NCBI GenBank assembly: GCA_016875015.1 | Contig: VGSJ01000025.1 | Span: 1 to 36,971 of the forward strand | Origin: Deltaproteobacteria bacterium | GTDB taxonomy: Bacteria > Desulfobacterota > Desulfobaccia > Desulfobaccales > 0-14-0-80-60-11 | DNA length: 36,971 bases | Direction of reading: 5' to 3' | Shown here: piece by piece, positions 14,940 through 24,178 of the stretch | Layout: the number at the start of each line of letters is the position of its first letter | How positions within the stretch are numbered: position 1 is the first letter of the stretch | Program-made: the position numbers and the translations under genes | The notes under the pieces: model-generated | Told to the model about the DNA's origin: nothing | The model's input: only the letters and a program-made list of their open reading frames with translations | The model's database searches: none

Positions 14940-16457
14940 ATGGCCGGAAAACCTTTGGCAGACAAGCTGTCGAAAGCGCCGGAGGCCCTGTTTGAAGAAG
15001 GCCAGGAGCACTTTTGGAAGACCGTTATTGACACCATGATGGACGGCCTGCTGGTGGTGGATGTGGAGGGCGTGATTCTGTCCGTCAACCAGGCCATGGA
15101 GCACATCACCGGCTACACCCGGGAGGAGCTCGTCGGACAGCCCTGCACCATCCTCAAGTGCCATACCTGCCTGGATTCGGTGATGCTGGGCCAGAAAAAA
15201 GAGTGCGAGCTCTTCCGGCGGGGGTTTGTCCGGCGGCGCAAGTGCGTTATGGAGAAGAAGGACGGCACGCCCCTGCCGATCCTCAAGAACGCCGCCATCC
15301 TGAAGGACAGCCGAGGCAAGGTGGTGGCCGGGGTGGAAAATTTCACCGATCTCAGTGAGGTGGAGGCCAAAGAACGGGTCATCTCGCATCTGCGTCTGGA
15401 ACTCAGCCGGGAGGAGCCGGTTTACGACCCGCCGGTCAAGTCGCCGGACATGATGCAGCTGTTCATCTCCCGCCTGCGCCAGGAAGTTAACAAAGAAGAT
15501 GGCTTTCAAGGCATCATCGGAAAGTCGCCCGTCATGGTGCAGCTGTTCATTCTGATTTCCAGCGCCGCCCAATCCGAGGCGCCGGTGGTAATCTACGGCG
15601 AGTCAGGCACCGGCAAAGAGCTGGTGGCCGCGGCCATCCACCGCTTGAGCCCCAGGGGCCAGGGGCCCTTCATCAAGGTGAACAGCGCCGCCCTCAACGA
15701 ATCCTTACTGGAGAGCGAGCTCTTCGGCCACGTCAAAGGCGCCTTCACCGGGGCCGACCGCACCCGGGTGGGGCGCTTCGAGGCCGCCAACGGCGGGGAC
15801 ATCTTCCTGGACGAGATCGGGGATCTGCCCATGTCCACCCAGGCCAAGCTGCTCCGGGTGCTCCAGGAAAAGGTCATCGAAAAGGTGGGAGACCACGCCC
15901 CGATCCAGGTGAATGTCCGGGTCATCACCGCCACCAACAAGGACCTCCACCGGCTCATGGCCTTGGGGAGGTTCCGGGAAGACCTCTACTACCGCATCGG
16001 CGTCATTCCCATTCATTTGCCCCCCTTACGAGAGCGCCGGGAGGATATCCCCCTGCTGGTCAAGGCCTTCATCGACCGGGCTCGCCGTCAGACCCGCAAA
16101 CCCCTCACCGGCATCAGCGACGCGGCCCTGGACCTGCTCACCGGCCACGATTGGCCCGGCAATGTCCGGGAGCTCATCAATGTCATCGAGTACGCCTTTG
16201 TCATATGTCACGAAGGCGTTATTCAGGCGGAGCACCTCCCGGCCACGTTCGCCCCGAGGTCGGCGCCCCCGCGCCGGGAGCGCCGGGTGGGGCGGTTCGG
16301 ACGGGCGCTGGACGAGCGCCAGCGCCTCATCGACGCCATTAACCAGGCGGGGGGCAAAAAAAGCCAGGCGGCCCGCCTCCTGGGCATCAGCCGGGTGACC
16401 ATGTGGAAGCTCCTCAAGGTCCACGACATCCAGGTGGATAAGATTATCCGGGGCTGA
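14940..16457 (+). CDS. Sigma-54-dependent transcriptional activator with a cysteine-rich PAS sensor
   Basis: 505 residues. Order: PAS domain (about 22-150), AAA+ domain (about 195-425) with Walker A GESGTGKE, the sigma-54 contact loop GAFTGA and Walker B IFLDEIGD, then a C-terminal Fis-type helix-turn-helix ending SQAARLLGISRVTMWKLLK. There is no receiver domain, so the signal is sensed directly. The PAS domain has five cysteines (C69, C74, C77, C89, C102) that could bind a metal or iron-sulfur cluster or act as a thiol switch. The ATG at 14940 has GGAGGTCGCC before it; an ATG 45 bp earlier lacks such a site. It is divergent from metVF, with enhancer-like repeats between. The likely targets are the three minus-strand sigma-54 promoters. 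Confidence 0.88.
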   Translation: MAGKPLADKLSKAPEALFEEGQEHFWKTVIDTMMDGLLVVDVEGVILSVNQAMEHITGYTREELVGQPCTILKCHTCLDSVMLGQKKECELFRRGFVRRRKCVMEKKDGTPLPILKNAAILKDSRGKVVAGVENFTDLSEVEAKERVISHLRLELSREEPVYDPPVKSPDMMQLFISRLRQEVNKEDGFQGIIGKSPVMVQLFILISSAAQSEAPVVIYGESGTGKELVAAAIHRLSPRGQGPFIKVNSAALNESLLESELFGHVKGAFTGADRTRVGRFEAANGGDIFLDEIGDLPMSTQAKLLRVLQEKVIEKVGDHAPIQVNVRVITATNKDLHRLMALGRFREDLYYRIGVIPIHLPPLRERREDIPLLVKAFIDRARRQTRKPLTGISDAALDLLTGHDWPGNVRELINVIEYAFVICHEGVIQAEHLPATFAPRSAPPRRERRVGRFGRALDERQRLIDAINQAGGKKSQAARLLGISRVTMWKLLKVHDIQVDKIIRG

Positions 16458-16973
16458 CCCTAACCCGAGGGGATGCCGCCGGGCCTCCTGCCGCCCTTAA
16501 AGACACCGAGGGGTTATCCAGCGCGCGCTCCCAAGGAGTTGAATCATTGCTTCGGATTATGCCGCGGATGAGTTTCCCCGGCCCGACTGAGGGCGGAAAT
16601 GAGGCTTAGCGGCCCGTAACGTCAACCGCACCATGAATTTGGTGTTATTTAAGGTGGTTAAGTGGTTGGGCGGCGGAGTCTCGGCATGGTAGCGCCCTCA
16701 CTTCTCATGCCGGCCCGGGATAGTTTTGGAAAATATCTCGATAGACCAAGAATTTTTTAATATTTTTATTGTCATCCTCTGAGATTTTGTGCTATCAAGG
16801 GGAAACTGCAACCTCAGGTGGACTCGGGCTTTGAGAATAAATCTCGCCCCGGCATCCGGAGGACAAAAACAACTTAAGGGGGGGATGGGCGTCAGGGTAC
16901 CCATTTTCCAAATTCCGGGCGTAGGTTTAATGGTTCAGTAGTCAACCGCTAACCAGGAGGAAGGGAGAGAGTT
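16458..16973 (+). other. 516-bp gap before the HU gene
   Basis: No gene seen. An AT-rich stretch (16730-16800) contains TTGTCA followed 18 bp later by TATCAA, a weak sigma-70 candidate for the HU gene. That would give a leader of about 170 nt, ending in AGGAGGAAGGG before the HU ATG. No convincing riboswitch or terminator. Confidence 0.4.
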
Positions 16974-17246
16974 ATGACCAAAGCAGAATTGATTGCACAA
17001 GTGGCGGGAGAGGCTCAGGTGAGGAAGGTGGACGCGGAAAAGGCCATTAACAGCTTGATCAGGATTGTTTCAGCGGCGCTCAAGTCCCAGGGCCGGTTGG
17101 CGCTGGCGGGCTTTGGCACCTTCATGGTGACAGAGCGCAAGGCCCGGGAAGGCCGGAATCCTCAAACCGGCAGCCCCATCAAGATTCCCGCCACCAAGGT
17201 GGTGAAGTTTAAGCCTGGGAAGCAGCTGAAAGATTCCGTTAAATAG
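16974..17246 (+). CDS. HU-family DNA-binding protein
   Basis: 90 residues, the standard HU length. Conserved HU parts are present: MTKAELIAQVA at the start, GRLALAGFGTF, and the DNA-binding arm with GRNPQTGSPIKIPA followed by VVKFKPGKQLKD. HU dimers bend DNA and compact the nucleoid. HU/IHF-type bending also helps sigma-54 activators reach promoters, and the gene lies just after one, but a general role is enough to explain it. Strong ribosome site AGGAGGAAGGGAGAG. Long untranslated sequence on both sides suggests a single-gene unit. Confidence 0.93.
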   Translation: MTKAELIAQVAGEAQVRKVDAEKAINSLIRIVSAALKSQGRLALAGFGTFMVTERKAREGRNPQTGSPIKIPATKVVKFKPGKQLKDSVK

Positions 17247-17665
17247 GGACCCAGGACCAGGGCCGTCCCGTCTGCGCAACCGGGAGTAAGCTCCTGGGGA
17301 CAGTGGCAGATGACGGCCGGGATTTCAGCCGGCTCCCCCCGGTAGAGCCCGGAAAGGTGAAAACGGCTTCCTGGTGAAATCTACTCCGGGGTGCAAGACA
17401 TTCGCAGCATATCCGGCGGGATAAGCGCCTCGCCGGGTTAGGGCCGCGCCGGTTCTTGAATGTTCCCCGGCAGCCCCAACGAGTTTACGGAAGGGTGGGG
17501 GCTGCTCAATGGGTGGCGTGGCCCCTCAGACAATGCGGCTATAAATGGGGATTATTCGACGGGGCATCTGTTCGTGGTGAACCACGAACCGGCCTGGGGC
17601 GCCCGTTGACCAGACCAGAACCCCCCAAAGCCCCACCACCGATTGGTTTGATTTAGAGAATGATG
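17247..17665. other. Gene-free GC-rich gap, possibly with a structured RNA
   Basis: No plausible protein. The sequence contains several potential stems (for example CAGCCCC/GGGGCTG near 17470-17510) and ends at a strong hairpin (17666-17697). Short stretches such as AAAGGTGAAAACGGC and GGGGTGCAAGAC recall bacterial RNase P RNA, but the universally conserved P4 sequences are absent, so I make no RNA call. I also looked for tRNA-Sec because of selA and found no T-arm. Confidence 0.3.
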
Positions 17666-17697
17666 TGAGGGCGGGAATGCACCGGTTCCCGCCCTCA
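17666..17697. terminator. Strong hairpin terminator between HU and selA (convergent genes)
   Basis: TGAGGGCGGGAA and TTCCCGCCCTCA form a perfect 12-bp stem around an 8-base loop. It begins two bases after the selA stop on the minus strand. On the plus strand a modest T-rich run (GGTTATTTT) follows, so it could also end transcription coming from the HU side. Confidence 0.6.
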
Positions 17698-17699
17698 GG

Positions 17700-19118
17700 T
17701 TATTTTACGCCCGCCAGCACCTCCTCCAGGGCGGCCATGAGGGCCTCCTGATCCTCCGGCAGCATGGTGCGCAGGTCTAACCACATCACCCCATGTTCCA
17801 CCCGGCCGATGACCGGCGTACCGGCCTGGCGCAGCCGGGCTTCCAATTCCTGGGGAGGCAGGGGGGGCGCGGTGATGGCCAGGGCCCGGCTGGGAAGGGA
17901 GGCCTGGGGCAAAGCCCCGCCCCCGGCCCGGCCTTCGCTCTCCACCACTTCCACCCGGAGACGGGCCCCGAAGCGGCGCCGCACCCGCCGGGCCAGGGCG
18001 CGGGCCTGGCGGTCCAACTCCGCCACTGGCCGGGTCAGCATCCTGAGGGTGGGGATTTCCGCCAGGGCCCGGGGCTCGTCCAGGTAGAGGCGCAGCGTGG
18101 CTTCCAGGGCCGTCAGGGTCATCTTGTCGGGACGCAGGGCCCGGGTCATGGGATTTTTTCGTAAGGCCTCCACCACTTCTCTGTGTCCCAGGATGAGGCC
18201 GGCCTGGGGCCCGCCCAGGAGTTTGTCGCCGGAAAACAGCACCAGGTCGGCCCCGGCCTTGAGGGTCTCCTGCACCGTGGGTTCGCGCTCCAGACCGTAG
18301 CGGCTCAGGTCCACCAGGCAGCCGCTGCCCAGGTCTTCCACGACTTTAAGGCCGTAACGCCGCCCCAGGTCCACCATCTCCGTCAGGGTCACTTCGTGGG
18401 TAAAGCCCATGATGCGGAAGTTGCTGGGGTGAACCTTGAGGAGAACCGCGGTCTCGGAGGTGATGGCCTTCTCAAAGTCCCTGAGGTAAGTCTTGTTGGT
18501 AGTGCCCACTTCCCGGAGAATGGCGCCGCTGGCCGCCATGATCTCGGGCATGCGGAAGGAGCCGCCGATCTCTACCAGCTGGCCCCGGGAAATGACCACT
18601 TCTCTCCCGGCGGCCAGGGTGTTGAGGGCCAGGAGCACCGCGGCGGCGTTGTTGTTGACCACCAGGACCCCGTCGGCCCCCGTCAACTCCTGCAGCAACC
18701 CCTCCAGGTGGTCCTGGCGGGAGCCCCGGGCCCCTCGGGCCAGGTCGTACTCCAGGGTGTTGTAGCGGCTGGCCACCTCCTGCAACGACGCCAGGCAGGC
18801 CTCTCCCAGGGGCGAGCGCCCCAGGTTGGTATGAATGACCACCCCGGTGGCGTTGACCACCCGGCGGAGCCTTGGCTTGGCCGCGGCCAGGAGGGCCTCC
18901 CGAAGATTGTGGAGCAGGGCCGCCGCATCCAGTTGGGGGGGCAGCGCCGCCAGGGGCTCGGCGTTGATGGTTTGGCGCGCCGCCGCCAGGACCCGCCGCA
19001 CCACCGCCGCAGCCAGCAACCGGGGCAGGGGCCCGACGGCCGGGGCCAGTTCAGGGTGGCGCAGCAGGTCGTCCACCTGGGGCAGCTGCCGCAAGAGCTG
19101 GGCGCGGGCCGGGTCCAT
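17700..19118 (-). CDS. selA: L-seryl-tRNA(Sec) selenium transferase
   Basis: 472 residues, normal for SelA. It converts Ser-tRNA(Sec) to Sec-tRNA(Sec) with selenophosphate, using PLP. Features: N-terminal helical domain (1-85), then RRVVNATGVVIHTNLGRSPL, NNNAAAVLLAL, EDLGSG, and the PLP-lysine motif FSGDKLLGGPQAG (lysine near 295). I chose the ATG at 19118, which has AAGGAGAGG just upstream; an in-frame GTG 18 bp earlier overlaps that site. selB, selD and tRNA-Sec are not in the window, and I found no selenoprotein here. The organism evidently makes selenoproteins elsewhere. A sigma-70 promoter is visible upstream. Confidence 0.95.
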   Translation of the reverse strand: MDPARAQLLRQLPQVDDLLRHPELAPAVGPLPRLLAAAVVRRVLAAARQTINAEPLAALPPQLDAAALLHNLREALLAAAKPRLRRVVNATGVVIHTNLGRSPLGEACLASLQEVASRYNTLEYDLARGARGSRQDHLEGLLQELTGADGVLVVNNNAAAVLLALNTLAAGREVVISRGQLVEIGGSFRMPEIMAASGAILREVGTTNKTYLRDFEKAITSETAVLLKVHPSNFRIMGFTHEVTLTEMVDLGRRYGLKVVEDLGSGCLVDLSRYGLEREPTVQETLKAGADLVLFSGDKLLGGPQAGLILGHREVVEALRKNPMTRALRPDKMTLTALEATLRLYLDEPRALAEIPTLRMLTRPVAELDRQARALARRVRRRFGARLRVEVVESEGRAGGGALPQASLPSRALAITAPPLPPQELEARLRQAGTPVIGRVEHGVMWLDLRTMLPEDQEALMAALEEVLAGVK

Positions 19119-19218
19119 GCACCTCTCCTTTTCCACGGGATAAAATTGTTAGCGGGGAGCACGGCGAGGGGCCGCAGGGCGTCCCCCCCACCTGTCCCAA
19201 CTCCCTGTTTCTCGTGGG

Positions 19219-19247
19219 AATATGCCATGTCGGCGTCGACCTGTCAA
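19219..19247 (-). promoter_or_regulatory. Sigma-70 promoter for selA
   Basis: The minus strand shows TTGACA (19247-19242), a 17-bp spacer and CATATT (19224-19219), a consensus -35 with a fair -10. The predicted start near 19212 gives a leader of about 95 nt. The rest of the 19119-19452 gap holds nothing else I can name. Confidence 0.55.
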
Positions 19248-19452
19248 ATGAAAGGACGCCAGCGAGGCGGCCGGGGCAGGAATTGTGTCGTCTGAACGCC
19301 GTTTGAAACCGGGGGCGTTTGAGGGGCAACACACTGTAATTACATCTAAAGTCTGCAAATGGCCTCTCCGGTGCCGGCCCAATCTGACCGCGCTTCTTCA
19401 ACGCCGGGTTCGCGTACCGCAGGATACCTGAGACCCCAGTCTCCCGTAAAGT

Positions 19453-19980
19453 TCAATAGAGTAATTTTACCAGGATGATGACGATGACGACGCCCGTCAT
19501 ATCCGCGGCCAGGCACACGGGGACCAGGTATTTGGTTTTCTTGATGCCCACGGCCCCGAGATAAACCGCCAGGACGTAAAAAGTCGTTTCCGCGCTTCCC
19601 ATGATAACCGCCGCCATCATGCTGGCCAGGGAGTCGGGGCCGGAGGATTTAAGAATCTCCGTGAAAATGCCGAGGGAAGCCGCGTTGGAGAAAGGTTTTA
19701 CTATCGCTACCGAAAAAACTTCCGCCGGTATGTGAAGCGGAGCAGCCACGATTGAAAACATATTTTTGATAAAGTCGTGAGCTCCAGACGCTTCGAAGGT
19801 TTTGACCGCAATGAATATTGCCAGGACATAGGGAAAAATCCCGATTATGATGCCGATGCCATCCTTAGCGCCCGAGACAAACGAATCATATACGGGCACC
19901 CCTTTGGCAAATCCGTAAATAACCGTAAAAAAAATGAAAGCCGGTATTAAACCCTGAAACGCAAAACTGATAGTATCCAT
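19453..19980 (-). CDS. spmB: SpmB-like membrane protein (nucleoside-recognition/gate domain)
   Basis: 175 residues, five or so membrane helices. The family motif is seen in KPFSNAASLGIFTEIL and in the GSAETTFYVLAVYLGAVGIKK segment near 130-150. In Bacillus, SpmA and SpmB are needed for spore core dehydration, but homologues are common in non-sporulating bacteria, where their function is unknown; small-molecule or ion transport is likely. The ATG at 19980 begins one base after the spmA stop, with AGGTGA as its ribosome site, so the two genes are translationally coupled. An ATG 48 bp upstream lies inside spmA and is unlikely. Confidence 0.85.
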   Translation of the reverse strand: MDTISFAFQGLIPAFIFFTVIYGFAKGVPVYDSFVSGAKDGIGIIIGIFPYVLAIFIAVKTFEASGAHDFIKNMFSIVAAPLHIPAEVFSVAIVKPFSNAASLGIFTEILKSSGPDSLASMMAAVIMGSAETTFYVLAVYLGAVGIKKTKYLVPVCLAADMTGVVIVIILVKLLY

Positions 19981-19981
19981 G

Positions 19982-20566
19982 TCACCTGTCTTTCCTGCTG
20001 AATTTTTTAAATAGATAAAGTATTCCAACTGCGGTTGCCGAAGATATTACAGTTGCAATGATGGTTGGCAAAATAATGACATTCGGGTTCTGCGAGCCGT
20101 AACTTGCCAGCAACCCAATGGTTGTAAAAGGAATCAGCTGAATGCTTGAGGTATTGATGACAATGAAAAGCATCATCTCGAAAGTTATCGTGTCATTCTC
20201 GGTATTGAGGGTTTGAAGGTCTTCCATGGCCTTGATGCCCAGGGGCGTGGCCGCATTACCCAGGCCGAAAAGATTGGCCAGGAGGTTGAGCGTCATCGAA
20301 GTTATTGACGGGTGCCCTTCGGGTATGTTTTTGAAAAGAAACGAGATTGCCGGTCTAAAGAAATTTGACAGTTTGTAGATCAGACCGGAATCTTCAAGTA
20401 TCTTGGTAAGCCCCAGCCACAGAGAAACAATGCCCACCAGGTAGAGGCACACTTCCACGGCGGCTTTGCCGGCTTCAAACATGGCTTTGGTGAACCCGTC
20501 AATCCTGCCGTTTATGGCCGCAAACACGATGCTTATACAAACGACCACGAGCCATACGGTGTTCAT
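19982..20566 (-). CDS. spmA: SpmA-like membrane protein (nucleoside-recognition/gate domain)
   Basis: 194 residues, about four or five membrane helices. The hallmark NLFGLGNAATPLGIKAME is present near 95-112, as in SpmA. It is the first gene of a two-gene unit with spmB. The ATG at 20566 has AAGGACGG upstream; an ATG-less extension of 12 codons upstream is possible but has no ribosome site. Base composition is lower in GC than the flanking selA and oxidoreductase genes, which could mean a different ancestry or just constraint from hydrophobic residues. Role in a Gram-negative anaerobe is unknown. Confidence 0.85.
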   Translation of the reverse strand: MNTVWLVVVCISIVFAAINGRIDGFTKAMFEAGKAAVEVCLYLVGIVSLWLGLTKILEDSGLIYKLSNFFRPAISFLFKNIPEGHPSITSMTLNLLANLFGLGNAATPLGIKAMEDLQTLNTENDTITFEMMLFIVINTSSIQLIPFTTIGLLASYGSQNPNVIILPTIIATVISSATAVGILYLFKKFSRKDR

Positions 20567-21175
20567 CCAGCCGTCCTTATGTTGTCCCTGAGATAGTTGC
20601 AAGCTGATAGCGGGATGGGGTCAGCCACCGGTTCCCGGGAATCGGCTTGGGACCCTCTGAACCCCTCCCATTTTCCTTTTTTACCCAAGCGGCTGCAAGA
20701 AAATATTGAGATCTTGGCCAATTGGCGCGCGCGGCGACTTCCCCCGGGATAATTGGGGGTTCCGACCCATCGGGGCCGCCGTATCCCGGAGTCGGCGAGG
20801 AGCGCTTGGACAGGCGGCGGGGGATCCTCTTTCGGCCTGGGGATCCAGACGGGCGCCGGCCCCTGCTTCGCGGCCAGGTTTTTTTAGAGTTGTAGTTAAT
20901 TGAAATTTTCAAACCGTTGTCTTTGGGTGCCGATTATAGTATCTTTCAACCAACCTCGGGGGAGACGGTTTTATCTTTAAAACGGCCTGACTCGAAAAAT
21001 CCGATCAAGGACTGGAGGCGGTCAGACTGCCGCATAATTTGGGGTGGTTGGGGCTGGACGGAGGGTTGCGTCCTGCGCCCCCGCCGGCTGGCTTGACCCG
21101 GGTGAGGCCGCCCCCGGGGTGAAGCGAGACGCGTTGATCGCAGTAACTAATTCAATAGCTTAAGGGAAAGAGAAG
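20567..21175. other. Divergent 609-bp gap between spmA and the deacetylase gene
   Basis: I see no gene. The left part is GC-rich with short inverted repeats, for example CCCGGGATAATTGGGGG near 20740. An AT-rich patch (20880-20990) includes a perfect short palindrome-like TTGAAATTTTCAA and is where promoters for both flanking genes would be expected. I could not fix a -35/-10 pair. Confidence 0.4.
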
Positions 21176-21976
21176 ATGATTCGGACGCTTCGTTTGTTAG
21201 TCGGCATTGCTGTACTTGCCATGTTTTTTTGCGGCCCTGCGGCATCGGCGGATGATCAGGTTACCGTGCCGGTTCTGTGCTACCACCGTTTCGGCCCCAC
21301 GGTGGCCGACGGCATGACTGTGACCACCAAGGTGTTCGAGTCGCAACTCCAGTGGCTCAAGGACCACCAGTACACGGTCATCCCGCTCCGGACGCTGGTG
21401 AACTACCTGCGCGGCCAGGGTCCGCCGCCGCCGCCGAAATCGGTGGTGATCACCGCGGATGACGCTCACAAGACGGTCTTCTCCGACATGGCCCCGCTGG
21501 TGCGCAAGTACAATATTCCCGTAACCTTGTTCATCTATCCGTCGTGCGTTTCCAACGCTTCCTATGCCATGACCTGGGACCAGTTGACGCAACTGCAGCA
21601 AACCGGCCGGTTCGACATGCAGTCGCACACCTTCTGGCATCCCAATTTCAAGAAGGAAAAGAAGAAACTTAAGCCCGAAGAGTACAAGAAGCTGGTGGAC
21701 GCCCAGCTTTCCAAGGCCAAGGCGTCCCTGGAAAAAAGGTTCGGCACTACGGTGGACGTGTTGGCCTGGCCATTCGGCATCTATGACGACGACTTGGAAA
21801 AGGACGCCGCCAAGGCGGGGTACGTGGCGGCCTTCAGCATCGACCGCCGGAATGCGAGCCCCTCCGAGAAGATGATGGCCCAGCCCCGCTACCTGATGGT
21901 CAACGGCGACGGCATCAAAAATTTTGAAGCCATCGTTACCGGCCGGGCGCAGGAAAAGGGGCATAGAACCTATTAG
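21176..21976 (+). CDS. Secreted polysaccharide deacetylase (NodB/CE4 family)
   Basis: 266 residues. A signal peptide (1-25, ending AASA-D) precedes one NodB-type domain. Recognised motifs: VPVLCYHRF at the start, ITADDAHKTV (equivalent to the TFDDG metal/catalytic motif, with the second Asp kept), the zinc-binding SHTFWHP, and LAWPFGIYDD. CE4 enzymes remove acetyl groups from N-acetylglucosamine polymers or peptidoglycan; the VLCYHRF start is like PgaB-type exopolysaccharide deacetylases. A Lys-rich insertion (KKEKKKLKPEEYKK) follows the HxxxH motif. It is followed by a broken small gene and an alpha-glucan phosphorylase on the same strand; a shared function is not evident. Confidence 0.88.
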   Translation: MIRTLRLLVGIAVLAMFFCGPAASADDQVTVPVLCYHRFGPTVADGMTVTTKVFESQLQWLKDHQYTVIPLRTLVNYLRGQGPPPPPKSVVITADDAHKTVFSDMAPLVRKYNIPVTLFIYPSCVSNASYAMTWDQLTQLQQTGRFDMQSHTFWHPNFKKEKKKLKPEEYKKLVDAQLSKAKASLEKRFGTTVDVLAWPFGIYDDDLEKDAAKAGYVAAFSIDRRNASPSEKMMAQPRYLMVNGDGIKNFEAIVTGRAQEKGHRTY

Positions 21977-22088
21977 GTTGGCTGAGGCGCGCTCTTTGGC
22001 CCCTGGAGCCGGCGGCTGGTCTCAGGGCAAGTGAGCTGAATAAAAACACTCTGGGTGGGCCGGTAGGGCGCGGTTAAAAGAGGGGGGC

Positions 22089-22394
22089 ATGAAGAAGAAA
22101 CTCTGTATGTCCGCGATCATTCTGGCCGGGGTCCTGGTTCTGGCCGGCGCGGCGCTGGCCGCGGCCCCCAAGGCCGTTGAGGGCCAAACCAAGGAACCCG
22201 TCACCGGCGCGTCCCCAGCCCAAGAGGGCAAGGGCGCGGAAAGTCAGACCACGGCGCCCGCGGCCGGATGTTCTGGAATCCCCGTAACATCTATCCCACG
22301 GGGAAATTCGCCGACTGAGGCGGCCTCTTCGGGCTGGGCGGCGATTTTGGGGACAGGCTCAAGGCCGTTTTTATCTACGGGGCTAACATTTTAG
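22089..22394 (+). pseudogene. Broken gene for a small secreted protein
   Basis: An intact signal peptide (MKKKLCMSAIILAGVLVLAG) and an Ala/Glu/Gln-rich segment are read from 22089. After about 22265 this frame becomes uninformative (PVTSIPRGNSP). The +2 frame from 22268 instead reads like folded protein: MFWNPRNIYPTGKFAD, a TGA at 22316, then [23 protein letters not shown]. This suggests a frameshift plus an in-frame stop. The downstream frame is open into the glgP gene. I do not recognise the family. Alternatively the 101-residue reading is a real lipoprotein-like small protein with a disordered tail. Confidence 0.45.
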
Positions 22395-22417
22395 GCCAGC
22401 GCGTCAGGAGGAAAACC

Positions 22418-24178
22418 ATGCCCAATGACAGCTTTATCGCCTACTTCTCCATGGAGATTGCCTTGGACCCCGGCATGCCCACTTACAGCGGCGGGCTGGG
22501 AGTCTTGGCGGGGGACACCATCCGTTCGGCCGCGGACCTCCAGGTGCCCGTGGTGGCCGTCTGCCTGCTCCACCGCAAAGGCTATTTTTACCAGCGGCTG
22601 GACGCCCAGGGCCAGCAGACCGAAGAGCCGGTGGAGTGGGCCATCAACGATTTCCTGACGGAGATGCCGGAGCGGGCCACGGTGGCCATTGAGGGCCGGG
22701 AATTGCAACTCAGGGTCTGGAAATATGAAGTCAAGGGCATCAGCGGTTTTGTGGTGCCGGTTTACTTCCTGGACACCGATCTTCCGGAAAACAGTCCCTG
22801 GGACCAGAGGCTTACCGACCACCTCTACGGCGGCGACGACTGGTACCGCCTGTGCCAGGAAGTTATCCTGGGAATCGGCGGCGTCCGCATGCTCCGGGCC
22901 CTGGGATACCGGGACCTGAGACGCTTCCACATGAACGAAGGGCATTCGGCCTTCCTGACCATCGAACTCCTGAACGAAGAGGCGGAGAAGGCCGGGAAGA
23001 GCGCCATCGGCGAGCCGGAGATTGAAGCGGTAAGGGCAAAGTGCATCTTTACCACCCACACGCCGGTGCCCGCGGGACACGACCAGTTTCCTCTGGAGCT
23101 GGTGGCGAAAATGGGAAGCAACCTCAAATATGTGATGGATATGCAGGACACGCTGGCCGTGGATGTCCAGAAACATATCTTTCAGTATAGCGGGGAGTTC
23201 GCTCGCGTGCCGGAACTGGCCCAGCGCGGCCTCAGGCTGAATATGACCTACCTGGCCCTCAACCTGAGCCACTACGTCAACGGGGTAGCCAAGAAGCACG
23301 GCGAGGTGTCCCGGCTCATGTTCGCGGACTACCCGGTGGACGCCATCACCAACGGCGTGCACGCCGCCACCTGGACCACGGAGCCCTTCCAGGCGCTCTT
23401 CGACCGCCACATCCCGGGTTGGCGGGAGGACAATTTCAGCCTGCGCTATGTCCTCAAAATCCCCGGCGAAGAGCTGTGGGAAGCGCACCAGAAGGCCAAA
23501 CAAGAGCTTCTGGCCTACGTCAACCGAAAGACCAACGCCGGCATGGACCAGGACGTGCTGACCGTGGGATTTGCCCGGCGGGTTGCGACTTACAAGCGGG
23601 CGGACTTGCTGTTCAACGATATCGAGCGCTTGCGGCAGATTGCCCGGGAGGTGGGCCCTATACAGGTGATTTTTGCCGGCAAGGCCCATCCCCGGGACGT
23701 TCAGGGAAAGGACCTCATCCGGCGGATTTTTCAGGCCGGGGAGGCCTTAAAACCGGACATCAAGATGGCTTTCCTGGCGAATTACGATACCTGGCTGGCG
23801 CGCCGGCTCGCCGGCGGCGTGGATATCTGGCTGAACACGCCCCAGCCGCCCAACGAGGCCTCGGGCACCAGCGGCATGAAGGCCGCCCTGAATGGGGTCC
23901 CCAGCTTCAGTATCCTGGATGGCTGGTGGCTGGAGGGCCACATCGAGAACTTTACCGGCTGGGCTATCATCTCCCCGGCGATCCGGGGTCCCGAGGGCTA
24001 CGATTGCTCCGGCGATGCCAATTGCCTCTACGAAAAACTGGAGAGCGTTATCGTCCCCATGTATTACCATAACCGGCAGGCCTTTATGCGGGCCATGTAC
24101 GGGGCCATCGCCATCAACGGCGCCTTTTTCAACACCCAGCGCATGGTCCAGCAGTATGTGGTGAAAGCCTACCTGTAA
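22418..24178 (+). CDS. glgP: Alpha-glucan (glycogen/maltodextrin) phosphorylase, short form
   Basis: 586 residues of the GT35 family. It cleaves alpha-1,4-glucans with phosphate to give glucose-1-phosphate, using PLP. Motifs: [66 protein letters not shown], and the PLP site [14 protein letters not shown] with K488. It lacks the N-terminal ~100 residues ('LAYNLWWSW') of longer bacterial GlgP proteins and begins at the active-site domain, as in the short archaeal/bacterial type. CAGGAGGAAAACC before the ATG supports the start, although the frame is open for 34 more codons upstream. Confidence 0.92.
   Translation: MPNDSFIAYFSMEIALDPGMPTYSGGLGVLAGDTIRSAADLQVPVVAVCLLHRKGYFYQRLDAQGQQTEEPVEWAINDFLTEMPERATVAIEGRELQLRVWKYEVKGISGFVVPVYFLDTDLPENSPWDQRLTDHLYGGDDWYRLCQEVILGIGGVRMLRALGYRDLRRFHMNEGHSAFLTIELLNEEAEKAGKSAIGEPEIEAVRAKCIFTTHTPVPAGHDQFPLELVAKMGSNLKYVMDMQDTLAVDVQKHIFQYSGEFARVPELAQRGLRLNMTYLALNLSHYVNGVAKKHGEVSRLMFADYPVDAITNGVHAATWTTEPFQALFDRHIPGWREDNFSLRYVLKIPGEELWEAHQKAKQELLAYVNRKTNAGMDQDVLTVGFARRVATYKRADLLFNDIERLRQIAREVGPIQVIFAGKAHPRDVQGKDLIRRIFQAGEALKPDIKMAFLANYDTWLARRLAGGVDIWLNTPQPPNEASGTSGMKAALNGVPSFSILDGWWLEGHIENFTGWAIISPAIRGPEGYDCSGDANCLYEKLESVIVPMYYHNRQAFMRAMYGAIAINGAFFNTQRMVQQYVVKAYL

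Noticed and set aside
17247-17665. RNase P RNA, SRP RNA, tRNA-Sec or cobalamin riboswitch
   Set aside because: Only short resemblances; the conserved P4 strands, the SRP tetraloop motif, a T-arm and the B12 box are all missing.
22316-22318. In-frame TGA as a selenocysteine codon, considered because selA is in the window
   Set aside because: No cysteine-containing homologue is known to me at this position, a frameshift is also needed to join it to a start, and no clear SECIS-like hairpin follows.
22391-23689. 432-codon minus-strand frame opposite glgP
   Set aside because: Shadow frame; glgP has full GT35 motifs and a good ribosome site.
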